Source: Aurantibrevibacter litoralis (GTDB lineage Bacteria; Bacteroidota; Bacteroidia; Flavobacteriales; Flavobacteriaceae). From it: a stretch of DNA of 43,097 nt. Positions 9,028-16,061 of this stretch are shown piece after piece. The position numbers and the translations under genes are program-made. The stretch is taken from contig NZ_JAYEEQ010000025.1 in assembly GCF_034651555.1 (NCBI RefSeq), positions 1 to 43,097 of the forward strand, in the 5' to 3' direction. The stretch's first letter is position 1, and the number at the start of each line of letters is the position of its first letter. The notes under the pieces were generated by a model, which had not been told where the DNA came from, made no database searches, and saw only the letters and a program-made list of their open reading frames with translations.

Positions 9028-10140
9028 TTATCCCAATACTTTTTTCAAAGCATCGGCAAAACGTTGTACTTCGGGCAATCTGCCGGTGCTTACACGCGCC
9101 CAGTCTGTTAAAGGTGGGAAAGGCCTTCCAATAAGTACGTTTTCTTTTCGCATTTTTTCGACAAGTTCCGTAATGGGTTTACCCGTTTTAAAGAAGACAA
9201 AATTGGTGTGAGAAGGAATATATTCTAAGCCGAGGTGGTCTAAGGTTTGGTAAATCGCAGTTTTTGCTTCGGTATTTTTCAGGATGCTGAATTTATAAAA
9301 ATCGGTATCGTGTAATGCTGCTTTTGCCGCAGCAATCCCCAAAACATTGGTGTTTGCCATAACGCTTTTTTTTAGACGATCTGCAATATCCGGTCGTGCT
9401 ATGAGATATCCGATACGCATGCCCGCAAGACCGAAAATTTTTGAAAAGGTTTTAGATACAATGATGTTCCTTCCTTCCTTTACCAAGGAAACCATGGAAG
9501 GATAATCGGGTTCGGTGATATAATCGTAGTAGGCCTCATCGCTAAATAATAGGGCTTGATGGTGGTGTGAAACACAGAAATCTTTTAGTTTGTTAGGCTC
9601 TAGTAAGGTGCCGGTAGGGTTATTGGGATTACAAATAAAGATAAGTCTAGTGCGATTGTTGATGCGATGCGCCATCGCTTCCAGATCGTGTTCCATTTTA
9701 GCGTTTAAGGGCACCCTGTGCACATAGCCACCAAATGTTTCCGTATAGGTGAGCATGGCTTGAAAAGTTGGGTCGGCTGCAATGACTTCGCCTCCAGATA
9801 ACGCATAGGTGAGCCCTGTCGCCCTTAGTCCTTCAGTGGAGCCCCCAGTAATTACAATATGATCTTGGGAAACCCCTTCTTTAATAGCAATCATTTCAGT
9901 TAAACTAGACAAATATCCATGGGGATATCTACACGCATCATCGAAGCTGTTTAGGATTACATCGCGTACTTTCTTAGAAGGACCGAAAGGATTTTCATTA
10001 GAACTCAGTCGCACAAGATTATTTAAGGGATTCGACTTTTCCGGAGTATGGAATGCCATTGCTTCCAGTCCACCTAATAAGGCAAAAGAGCCCGATAACC
10101 CTATGGTTTTAAGCCAGTTTCTTCGATCTATCGTATTCAT
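9028..10140 (-). CDS. Tat-exported histidinol-phosphate aminotransferase-like PLP enzyme
   Basis: This fold-type I aminotransferase (class I/II, histidinol-phosphate aminotransferase-like) has about 370 aa. The PLP-binding lysine lies in SKTFSK, followed by the conserved GLAGMRIGY; NPNNPTGT and SDEAYYDY are the other cofactor-pocket motifs. The start at 10140 exposes a classic Tat leader, DRRNWLKTIG followed by a hydrophobic run and an AMA-type cleavage site; a longer frame begins 21 codons upstream but has no support. A folded PLP enzyme routed through Tat suggests a periplasmic role rather than ordinary histidine synthesis. The gene stands alone, with no his genes near it. Amino donor and acceptor are unknown. 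Confidence 0.9.
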   Translation of the reverse strand: MNTIDRRNWLKTIGLSGSFALLGGLEAMAFHTPEKSNPLNNLVRLSSNENPFGPSKKVRDVILNSFDDACRYPHGYLSSLTEMIAIKEGVSQDHIVITGGSTEGLRATGLTYALSGGEVIAADPTFQAMLTYTETFGGYVHRVPLNAKMEHDLEAMAHRINNRTRLIFICNPNNPTGTLLEPNKLKDFCVSHHHQALLFSDEAYYDYITEPDYPSMVSLVKEGRNIIVSKTFSKIFGLAGMRIGYLIARPDIADRLKKSVMANTNVLGIAAAKAALHDTDFYKFSILKNTEAKTAIYQTLDHLGLEYIPSHTNFVFFKTGKPITELVEKMRKENVLIGRPFPPLTDWARVSTGRLPEVQRFADALKKVLG

Positions 10141-10330
10141 AACCCGTTTTTTGGTTTGGTTAAGGTACGAATTATGAAGTAGAAATAAAGTTAAGAATGG
10201 CAACTTTTTGCTGCGTGGGTATAATTGTAAATAAAAATGAGACTACAATCTATTTTGTGCTTAAGGCATCTTATATTCTTCGTGGAATTACAGTAGTAGT
10301 ACGGGCTTCGACTTCATGCATTGATGGTCT

Positions 10331-10783
10331 TTACACCCGCTGCACAAGTTTCACATTTGCCTTTAACCCTTCCATAATGCCCAAAATATTATCTACGGTT
10401 TCGTTGAGGTAGTATTTAATTAATACATGAGGAATGCGTATGGTGGTAAAACCGTTTTTAAAAGAATTCATGGCTTTTTCCAAATCCTTTATCGCTTGTT
10501 GGTGCGTAATGCGCTGGTAGTTGGTATCAATTTCAATATTGAGCTTTACTCTTGAAATGGATAGATCCACAAATTTGGAGCCGTCCCACCATTCTAACGT
10601 AGGTTTTATTCCGGCCGCTTTGAGTCCAAAATAGAGTTGCACTGCTTCTTTGGGGGTATTATTGGCAGCCATTAAGTTTAGGATAAGCGATGTATGCCTA
10701 TCGCACAATGCCACCCCCAATGTGGAAATGGATTTTTTGTATTGGCTATCCTGTAGTTCTTTTTTACATTCGAAACAATTCAT
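10331..10783 (-). CDS. Zinc-ribbon protein with possible PD-(D/E)xK nuclease fold
   Basis: This 150-aa protein is not assigned to a named family with certainty. Residues 3, 6, 27 and 30 form a CxxC...CxxH set that could bind one zinc. The middle (about 64-90) reads LEWWDGSKFVDLSI, then KLNIEIDTNYQ, close to the E...D...(I)ExD core of DUF559/Vsr-like endonucleases, where D73 and E84 would be metal ligands. The helix QAIKDLEKAMNSFKNGF and strand TIRIPHVLI that follow also fit that fold. No methylase or other restriction gene is adjacent, so a stand-alone repair or defence nuclease, or a degenerate one, are both possible. The gene has its own upstream region and is divergent from the transporter operon. 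Confidence 0.7.
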   Translation of the reverse strand: MNCFECKKELQDSQYKKSISTLGVALCDRHTSLILNLMAANNTPKEAVQLYFGLKAAGIKPTLEWWDGSKFVDLSISRVKLNIEIDTNYQRITHQQAIKDLEKAMNSFKNGFTTIRIPHVLIKYYLNETVDNILGIMEGLKANVKLVQRV

Positions 10784-10800
10784 TTAAATAGGTCAATTAG

Positions 10801-10808
10801 TAGATTTG
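10801..10808 (+). promoter_or_regulatory. Possible -7 box (TAGATTTG) for the 5-oxoprolinase operon
   Basis: The sequence matches the Bacteroidetes -7 consensus TAnnTTTG, but no TTG is found at the expected -33 distance. If used, the leader before the transporter start at 11102 would be about 290 nt and would include the 58-codon frame at 10875 and the dyad at 10977. Confidence 0.25.
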
Positions 10809-10874
10809 GGATAATTATAACCGCTTTTTTTTACGAATAGTATTTTAAGCCATGCCTTAGGAAGCGTATTTTAG

Positions 10875-11051
10875 ATGAAATGCAAACTTTTAGATGAACG
10901 GCATATTAAATTAAGATTATGCACAGTATTAATACGATCAGAAGCCGGCGTTTTTGTACCTAACGCTTTATCTTTACTCGATAATCGAGATGTATATGCG
11001 CCGACGCTTGCGTGGAAAGTTACTATAAAGATCCCTTTCTATTCCTCTTGA
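10875..11051 (+). CDS. Possible 58-aa leader ORF upstream of the Nramp-like gene
   Basis: An ATG-initiated frame begins MKCKLLDERHIKLRLC and ends KVTIKIPFYSS, stopping 50 nt before the transporter start. It is not recognised. It sits in the long leader of the 5-oxoprolinase operon, has no clear ribosome site, and could be a chance frame, a regulatory leader peptide or the remnant of a gene. Confidence 0.25.
   Translation: MKCKLLDERHIKLRLCTVLIRSEAGVFVPNALSLLDNRDVYAPTLAWKVTIKIPFYSS
10977..10989. promoter_or_regulatory. 13-bp dyad CTCGAT-A-ATCGAG in the operon leader
   Basis: This is a perfect 6+6 inverted repeat with a 1-nt centre. It is framed by a looser pair, GCCGGCG (about 10944) and CGCCGAC (about 11001), that could form an outer stem. 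It lies about 112 bp before the transporter start. It could be an operator or an RNA structure; there is no regulator gene nearby to link it to. Confidence 0.3.
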
Positions 11052-11101
11052 GCTTGCTCCAAGGTCGTTTGCTGCAAAATAAACATAGCAAAAGAGAATC
11101 A

Positions 11102-12295
11102 ATGTTTAAAAAAGTAGGTCCAGGTGTTTTGGTAGCAGCTGCTTTTATAGGGCCGGGAACGGTTACCGTGTGCACTATGGCCGGTATTAGCTTTGGGTAT
11201 ACGCTACTTTGGGCCATGCTCGTTTCGCTGTTAGCGACCCTAATACTGCAAGAAATGGCAGCCCGTCTTGGCATTATAACGCAAAGAGGTTTGGCCGATG
11301 TTATTCGAAGCGAAGTCCATATTCCATGGTTGCGAAATACGATTAGTACGGTGATTTTGATAGCAATAGTGCTGGGGAATGCTGCTTATGAAGCCGGCAA
11401 TATTGGCGGGGCAAGACTTGGTTTGGAAGCACTTTTTGGTGCGACATTGGCCTCCTACTATCCGTTTGCCATAGGGCTTTTGGCATGCGCATTATTGTAT
11501 TTCGGGAATTACAAGCTTTTGGAAAAAACGCTGATAACACTCGTCGTACTAATGAGCCTCTCTTTCATTATTACCGCTTTTATGACCAAGCCCAGCCTGC
11601 TCGCTATTCTTAAAGGCCTGTTTGTTCCTACAATTCCTGAAAACGGTATTTTAACTGTAATTGCCTTGGTAGGTACCACAGTAGTGCCTTACAATCTCTT
11701 TTTGCACGCTTCGTTAGTCAGCGAAAAATGGAAGAACAAAACAGATTTGCCAAGTGCAAGAACCGATACTTTAGCATCCTTAACGGTGGGAGGTTTCGTC
11801 TCTATGGCTATAATAATCACTGCAGCTCCTATTGTAGGTAGCGGTGTTTTTTCGGTACTGGACTTGGCTAAAGGACTTGCCCCGTTATATGGAGATTACG
11901 CCACCATACTTATGGGGATTGGGTTATTTTCAGCAGGAATTACCTCGGCAATTACGGCACCGTTGGCTGCGGCTTATGTGGCCAGCAGCTGTTTTGGATG
12001 GAAGGAAGGAATGCAGGGAAAGCGCTTTAAAATCGTATGGATATGCATAATTGCGATGGGCGTTCTGTTTTTGTCTTTTGATATCCATCCTATTAAAATC
12101 ATAGAAATGGCGCAAGTGGCCAATGGTATTTTGCTTCCGGTTACTGTTGTTTTTCTAATATGGGCCGTTAATAGAACTGGATTGATGGGCCATTACAAAA
12201 ATAACCGCTTACAGAATTTCTTAGGATATGGCATTGTAGTGTTGGCGGTATTGCTGGGCGCAAAAAGTATTTTAACCGTATTTCAATTGTTGTAA
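11102..12295 (+). CDS. Nramp-fold transporter without metal-site residues (YcsG-like), 5-oxoprolinase operon
   Basis: This is a 397-aa polytopic membrane protein (about 11 helices) of the Nramp/SLC11 type. The ATG at 11102 was chosen over an upstream in-frame GTG at 11012 because it gives the usual short N-terminus before TM1. In Mn/Fe transporters TM1 carries DPGN and TM6 carries MPHN, whose Asp, Asn and Met bind the metal. Here these read GPGT (residues 17-20) and VPYN (195-198), so Asp, the TM1 Asn and Met are all missing. The gene is 1 nt upstream of pxpA, followed by pxpB and pxpC with overlaps. Bacillus subtilis keeps the same partnership (ycsG with ycsF, kipI and kipA). The inferred substrate is 5-oxoproline or a related organic molecule rather than a metal; this is not shown. 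Confidence 0.88.
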   Translation: MFKKVGPGVLVAAAFIGPGTVTVCTMAGISFGYTLLWAMLVSLLATLILQEMAARLGIITQRGLADVIRSEVHIPWLRNTISTVILIAIVLGNAAYEAGNIGGARLGLEALFGATLASYYPFAIGLLACALLYFGNYKLLEKTLITLVVLMSLSFIITAFMTKPSLLAILKGLFVPTIPENGILTVIALVGTTVVPYNLFLHASLVSEKWKNKTDLPSARTDTLASLTVGGFVSMAIIITAAPIVGSGVFSVLDLAKGLAPLYGDYATILMGIGLFSAGITSAITAPLAAAYVASSCFGWKEGMQGKRFKIVWICIIAMGVLFLSFDIHPIKIIEMAQVANGILLPVTVVFLIWAVNRTGLMGHYKNNRLQNFLGYGIVVLAVLLGAKSILTVFQLL

Positions 12296-12296
12296 A

Positions 12297-13040
12297 ATGT
12301 ATAGGTCTATCGATATTAATTGTGATGTAGGGGAAGGTTTGAATAATGAAGCCGATCTCTTGCCTTATGTGTCCTCGTGCAGTATTGCCTGTGGAGGACA
12401 CGCAGGAACCTTGGAAACCATGAAGCATGCGGTGCAATTGGCAAAGCAACATCACGTAAAAATAGGGGCGCATCCCTCATACCCGGATCCCGCTAATTTT
12501 GGTCGAAAATCTATGGCGATTTCAGAAGCAGAACTAACCAAAAGTATTCAAGAACAAATTGAAAACTTAACAGTGATTTTGCGCGCAGAACGAGCGGAGT
12601 TATTCCATATTAAAGCACATGGTGCCCTGTATAATGACTTGGCGGTAGATCATCGCTTGGTTCAGCTTTATCTGAATGCTATTGCTGTGTATAAGGACAG
12701 TACCTATCTTTACGTTCCCTACAAGTCATTGATAGAAACCGAAGCATTACGCAATGGATTTCGCATAAAACGCGAGGCCTTTGCAGATCGTAATTATCAT
12801 GCCAATCTCAGGCTCGTAGCAAGAAATGTCCCTAACGCCCTAATAGACAATCCAGAAAACGTTCTAGCCCATGTAGTGCGCATGGTCAATGAAAAGGAGG
12901 TGCAAACCATAGCCGGTACTAACGTAAAAATCGAGGCAGATACGTATTGTATTCATGGCGATACCCCATCCGCTTTAAAAATATTGATGTATCTTTCTAA
13001 AGAATTAAGAAAATATAAAATAAACTTTAGAGGTGCATAA
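12297..13040 (+). CDS. pxpA: 5-oxoprolinase subunit PxpA (LamB/YcsF family)
   Basis: PxpA is the sugar-deacetylase-like barrel subunit of the ATP-dependent prokaryotic 5-oxoprolinase, which opens 5-oxoproline (pyroglutamate) to glutamate together with PxpB and PxpC. At 247 aa it has the family length. The hallmark motifs are present: DINCDVGEG at the N-terminus, SCSIACGGHAG, then IGAHPSYPDPANFGRK and later HIKAHGALYND and CIHGDTPSA. The usual ACGFHAG reads ACGGHAG here. It starts 1 nt after the transporter stop and its end overlaps pxpB by 8 nt, so coupled translation is likely. Confidence 0.95.
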   Translation: MYRSIDINCDVGEGLNNEADLLPYVSSCSIACGGHAGTLETMKHAVQLAKQHHVKIGAHPSYPDPANFGRKSMAISEAELTKSIQEQIENLTVILRAERAELFHIKAHGALYNDLAVDHRLVQLYLNAIAVYKDSTYLYVPYKSLIETEALRNGFRIKREAFADRNYHANLRLVARNVPNALIDNPENVLAHVVRMVNEKEVQTIAGTNVKIEADTYCIHGDTPSALKILMYLSKELRKYKINFRGA

Positions 13041-13770
13041 TTTTCCAATAACCATAAAACCTTTTGGTGCCTATGCCGTTATAATAGAATGGCCAAATAG
13101 GGTAGAAGAACCTATTTTGGATAACATATTACAGAGTATGGATGCGTTTCAAAAAGGGGGTTTTTTGGCTCCAAACTGGGAAATGATTCCCGCCTATAAT
13201 TCGCTTACGCTTATTCATTGTCAAGCGATTAGTTCATTCAAAGAAATTCGCAATACACTAATTACGTTATATAATATAAAGGAAACTAGGCTCTTGCGTC
13301 AAAAGTTTTTATGGCGCTTGCCGGTCTGTTATGATTTGGATTTTGGCATAGACCTGCCTATGGTTTCAGAACAATTAGGATTAGACGTAAACCAAATTAT
13401 TGAATTGCACACCACAAATGTGTATATCATTTACGGAATCGGGTTTTTACCCGGATTTATGTACTTGGGAGGCTTGCCCGATGCCTTGATTTTACCGCGA
13501 AGGGCTGCACCCCGGCCTAAAGTGCAAAAAGGAGCTGTTGGTTTGGCAGGAAAGCAAACAGGGATTTATCCACAAGAATCTCCGGGCGGATGGCATATTA
13601 TTGGAAATTGCTCTGTTTCTATGTTTAACGCCGCAGCGGAAAACCCCTGCTTTGTTTGCGTGGGCGACAAGGTACAATTTTATCAAATCTCTAGAGCAGA
13701 ATACGATTTGCATAAAATTGAAAGTGAAGTGGGTATTTATAAATTGGAAAAAATTAAGATAGATGCTTAA
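13033..13770 (+). CDS. pxpB: 5-oxoprolinase subunit PxpB (KipI-like)
   Basis: This is the KipI-type carboxyltransferase-domain subunit, 245 aa. It shows the family block GIGFLPGFMYLGGL, PRRAAPRPKV, GLAGKQTGIYPQESPGGW. The start is a GTG at 13033, overlapping the last 8 nt of pxpA; no ATG lies close enough to give a full N-terminus. With PxpC it forms the ATP-using complex that phosphorylates 5-oxoproline before ring opening. In B. subtilis the homologue was first described as an inhibitor of the KinA sensor kinase; no KinA-like kinase is visible here, so the enzymatic role is favoured. Confidence 0.95.
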   Translation: MHNFPITIKPFGAYAVIIEWPNRVEEPILDNILQSMDAFQKGGFLAPNWEMIPAYNSLTLIHCQAISSFKEIRNTLITLYNIKETRLLRQKFLWRLPVCYDLDFGIDLPMVSEQLGLDVNQIIELHTTNVYIIYGIGFLPGFMYLGGLPDALILPRRAAPRPKVQKGAVGLAGKQTGIYPQESPGGWHIIGNCSVSMFNAAAENPCFVCVGDKVQFYQISRAEYDLHKIESEVGIYKLEKIKIDA

Positions 13771-14608
13771 GTTACTAAAACCCGGATTCTTTACTACGCT
13801 TCAAGATTCCGGTCGTTTTGGATACCGGGACAAAGGCGTCCCTGTTTCGGGAGTAATGGACGCTATTTCTGCTAAATGGGCTAACCGTATCCTGCAAAAC
13901 GACGCACAGGCTGCTTTACTCGAAATTACCATGACCGGTCCTGAACTCATTTTTGAGCAGTCTACGGTTTTTGCAGTTACAGGCGCAGAATTTGATATGC
14001 AATTAAATGAAACAAGCATCACAACGAATATGGCATATAAGGCGACTAAAGGCGACAGCGTCCTTTTTGGAGCACTGCGCAAAGGGTTTAGGGCCTATCT
14101 TGCCGTAAAAGATGGTTTTGCATCTCCGGAGGTTTTGGGTAGTAAATCACTATACGTGCCTATTACGTTGGAATCTCATTTTAAAAAGAATGACATTATT
14201 CCTTTCAAAGCCTACAAGGGTATTTTGCCCCCAAATCAAATGCCGTTTGCATTAAATTCCGTTACAGCGGAACCTGTATTAGAGGTATATCCTGGTCCGG
14301 AATATGCAATGTTATCAGATAGGCAATTAGCACAATTATTTTCTGAAAATTGGAGCATAGCCAAAGAGAACGATAGAATGGCGTATCAACTCAACGAGAA
14401 TTTGGGAACTCACACCGTCTCTATGCTAACATCGGCCACCTTACCGGGTACAATGCAGTATACGCCTTCGGGTAAATTAATACTATTAATGAAAGATGGA
14501 CAAACTACAGGCGGGTATCCTCGCATTTTACAATTAACAGAAAAAGCCATCTGCATATTGGCGCAAAAAAGAACAATGGAAAAAATTACGTTTAAATTGA
14601 TGCGGTGA
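13763..14608 (+). CDS. pxpC: 5-oxoprolinase subunit PxpC (KipA-like)
   Basis: This is the biotin-dependent carboxyltransferase-like subunit, 281 aa, slightly shorter than many homologues. The N-terminal signature KPGFFTTLQDSGRFGYRDKG, then VPVSGVMDAISAKWAN and ALLEITMTGPEL, is complete. The C-terminal part has YTPSGKLILLMKDGQTTGGYPRI, the usual active-site strand. The ATG overlaps the end of pxpB by 8 nt. It is the last gene of the operon; the convergent barrel gene ends 24 nt downstream. Confidence 0.95.
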   Translation: MLKLLKPGFFTTLQDSGRFGYRDKGVPVSGVMDAISAKWANRILQNDAQAALLEITMTGPELIFEQSTVFAVTGAEFDMQLNETSITTNMAYKATKGDSVLFGALRKGFRAYLAVKDGFASPEVLGSKSLYVPITLESHFKKNDIIPFKAYKGILPPNQMPFALNSVTAEPVLEVYPGPEYAMLSDRQLAQLFSENWSIAKENDRMAYQLNENLGTHTVSMLTSATLPGTMQYTPSGKLILLMKDGQTTGGYPRILQLTEKAICILAQKRTMEKITFKLMR

Positions 14609-14632
14609 AAATGGCAATATGAGTCAAAAATA

Positions 14633-15697
14633 TTAAAATTCGATAATGCTATTTTCGTCCATTCCTTTTTTTCGATCTTTTTTTCGTTGTCGTTTTAATT
14701 CTTTTTTTGAAGCGCCTAGTTTCGACGTATTTTTGGCTTGTTGTTTCATGGCATTCCTCGGAACTTCGCCATTTTCGCCACCTTCTTGTTCATCTATCGG
14801 AATGAGCACATCTTTGTGCATATCTAAGCGATAAGAAATTCCGACCGTGCCCTGAATTCGAGTAGGCGTGTCCTTGTAACTGGCAGCGATGTTGATATCG
14901 GCCTGTAAATTTTTGGAGATAAGATAGGCCGTTCCGGTTCTAAAAAGCACATCGGAGTACCGATCACTATCCACGATCTGGGTTTCTCCAAAAACACTCC
15001 ATTTTGGATTTTTTAAGGCATGCGAAAGTGAAATAATATAGCTCCACTCCGGAAAATCGCTCGAAATACGGTCATACGTAATGTTCGAGATCAATACGAA
15101 TCGCGGTGATAGTCGACTTTGAGTGGCCAGCATAATACGGGGCGAAACTGTAGGGTCTCCTGAAAAAAACGGATTATCTCCCAAATTAAAGGTAGCTCCG
15201 GCATACACCGAAATGGCAGGAATTAAATTTTTCCATTGAAATTTGTTATTGGCTCTCCAACTGTACAAATTGGGCGTATTGCGTTCCGGATTTTTATAGG
15301 GATCGTAGAGTAAATATTTTAGTCCCAATCTATTTCTCGAAAAATCGGTTCGGGTCTGTGATTCTCCAAAATTAAGGAAGCTAATGTTTTGAGTTTGGTA
15401 GGTGCCCTCCCAAATGAGTTCCAACGTTTCAAAAAGTAATCCATATCGCAGGGACAGATCGGATCCCCATATATTGGAGTCGGTTCGCAAAATATCGTGG
15501 TCTTGTTTTTCGTACGATACGCCAAATTCGGCTTGTAATACATTTTTGCCTACGGCATACGCACTTACCGTTTGTCCGGGCCGGTTAGAATTGATCACAT
15601 CTGTGTATTGCGACATAAGGGAAAAGGAAGAAAAAAGCACCATACACAGTGCTAGATATAAGGTGTAATGGGGGGTTACAAGACTGCCTTTATGCAT
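14633..15697 (-). CDS. Outer-membrane beta-barrel protein, MetA-type transporter family
   Basis: This 354-aa protein has a signal peptide (cleavage near SLMSQ) followed by alternating-residue strands typical of outer-membrane barrels of the phenol-degradation MetA-like family. The N-terminal phrase SNRPGQTVSAYAVGKNVLQ is characteristic of flavobacterial members. After the last barrel strand (GTVGISYRLD) there is an unusual tail of about 65 residues rich in Lys/Arg (SKKELKRQRKKDRKKG), which would face the periplasm. No substrate can be assigned. It is divergent from the DUF4834 operon with a 76-bp shared upstream region. Confidence 0.75.
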   Translation of the reverse strand: MHKGSLVTPHYTLYLALCMVLFSSFSLMSQYTDVINSNRPGQTVSAYAVGKNVLQAEFGVSYEKQDHDILRTDSNIWGSDLSLRYGLLFETLELIWEGTYQTQNISFLNFGESQTRTDFSRNRLGLKYLLYDPYKNPERNTPNLYSWRANNKFQWKNLIPAISVYAGATFNLGDNPFFSGDPTVSPRIMLATQSRLSPRFVLISNITYDRISSDFPEWSYIISLSHALKNPKWSVFGETQIVDSDRYSDVLFRTGTAYLISKNLQADINIAASYKDTPTRIQGTVGISYRLDMHKDVLIPIDEQEGGENGEVPRNAMKQQAKNTSKLGASKKELKRQRKKDRKKGMDENSIIEF

Positions 15698-15749
15698 GAT
15701 TTTATTATTATTTTAGGGATTTTACGCATTAAGTACGCTACTAGAATTG

Positions 15750-15757
15750 TATTTTTG
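15750..15757 (+). promoter_or_regulatory. -7 promoter box TATTTTTG for the DUF4834-YfhO operon
   Basis: This is a perfect TAnnTTTG match 17 nt upstream of the chosen start codon at 15774. The -33 TTG is not perfect at the expected distance (TTA instead). Position and lack of any other candidate in the 76-bp divergent region make it the likely promoter. Confidence 0.45.
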
Positions 15758-15773
15758 ATGTAAAATTGTGTTC

Positions 15774-16040
15774 ATGATAAGTTTCATTACAACGGTATTA
15801 ATCATACTATTAGTATATTATTTCTTTAAAATACTGGCAAAGTGGTTGGCTCCAAAAATCCTTGCCTATGTAGCGCAAAAAGCTGAAGCGCGTATTAGGG
15901 AACAGTTTGGTACTTTTAATTCCTATAATACCCCCGAAAAGGATGAAATAGACGATATTAGTATCGACAAGAAACCCGCTAAAAAATATAAAACCTCAAA
16001 AAAAGTGGGCGAATACATCGATTTTGAGGAAATAGAATAA
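15774..16040 (+). CDS. DUF4834 family small membrane protein
   Basis: This 88-aa protein starts with one transmembrane helix (ISFITTVLIILLVYYFFKIL) and continues as a charged cytoplasmic tail ending VGEYIDFEEIE, the pattern of the DUF4834 family found in flavobacteria. The ATG at 15774 was preferred to a GTG two codons earlier. It is followed after 21 nt by the YfhO gene, an arrangement common in this group, so it may assist or regulate that membrane enzyme. Its function is unknown. Confidence 0.85.
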   Translation: MISFITTVLIILLVYYFFKILAKWLAPKILAYVAQKAEARIREQFGTFNSYNTPEKDEIDDISIDKKPAKKYKTSKKVGEYIDFEEIE

Positions 16041-16061
16041 CCTTTACCACCAAACGCATAT

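Noticed and set aside
11102..12295. Annotation as a Mn/Fe importer (MntH)
   Set aside because: The TM1 Asp and Asn and the TM6 Met that bind the metal are absent, and the operon context is 5-oxoprolinase.
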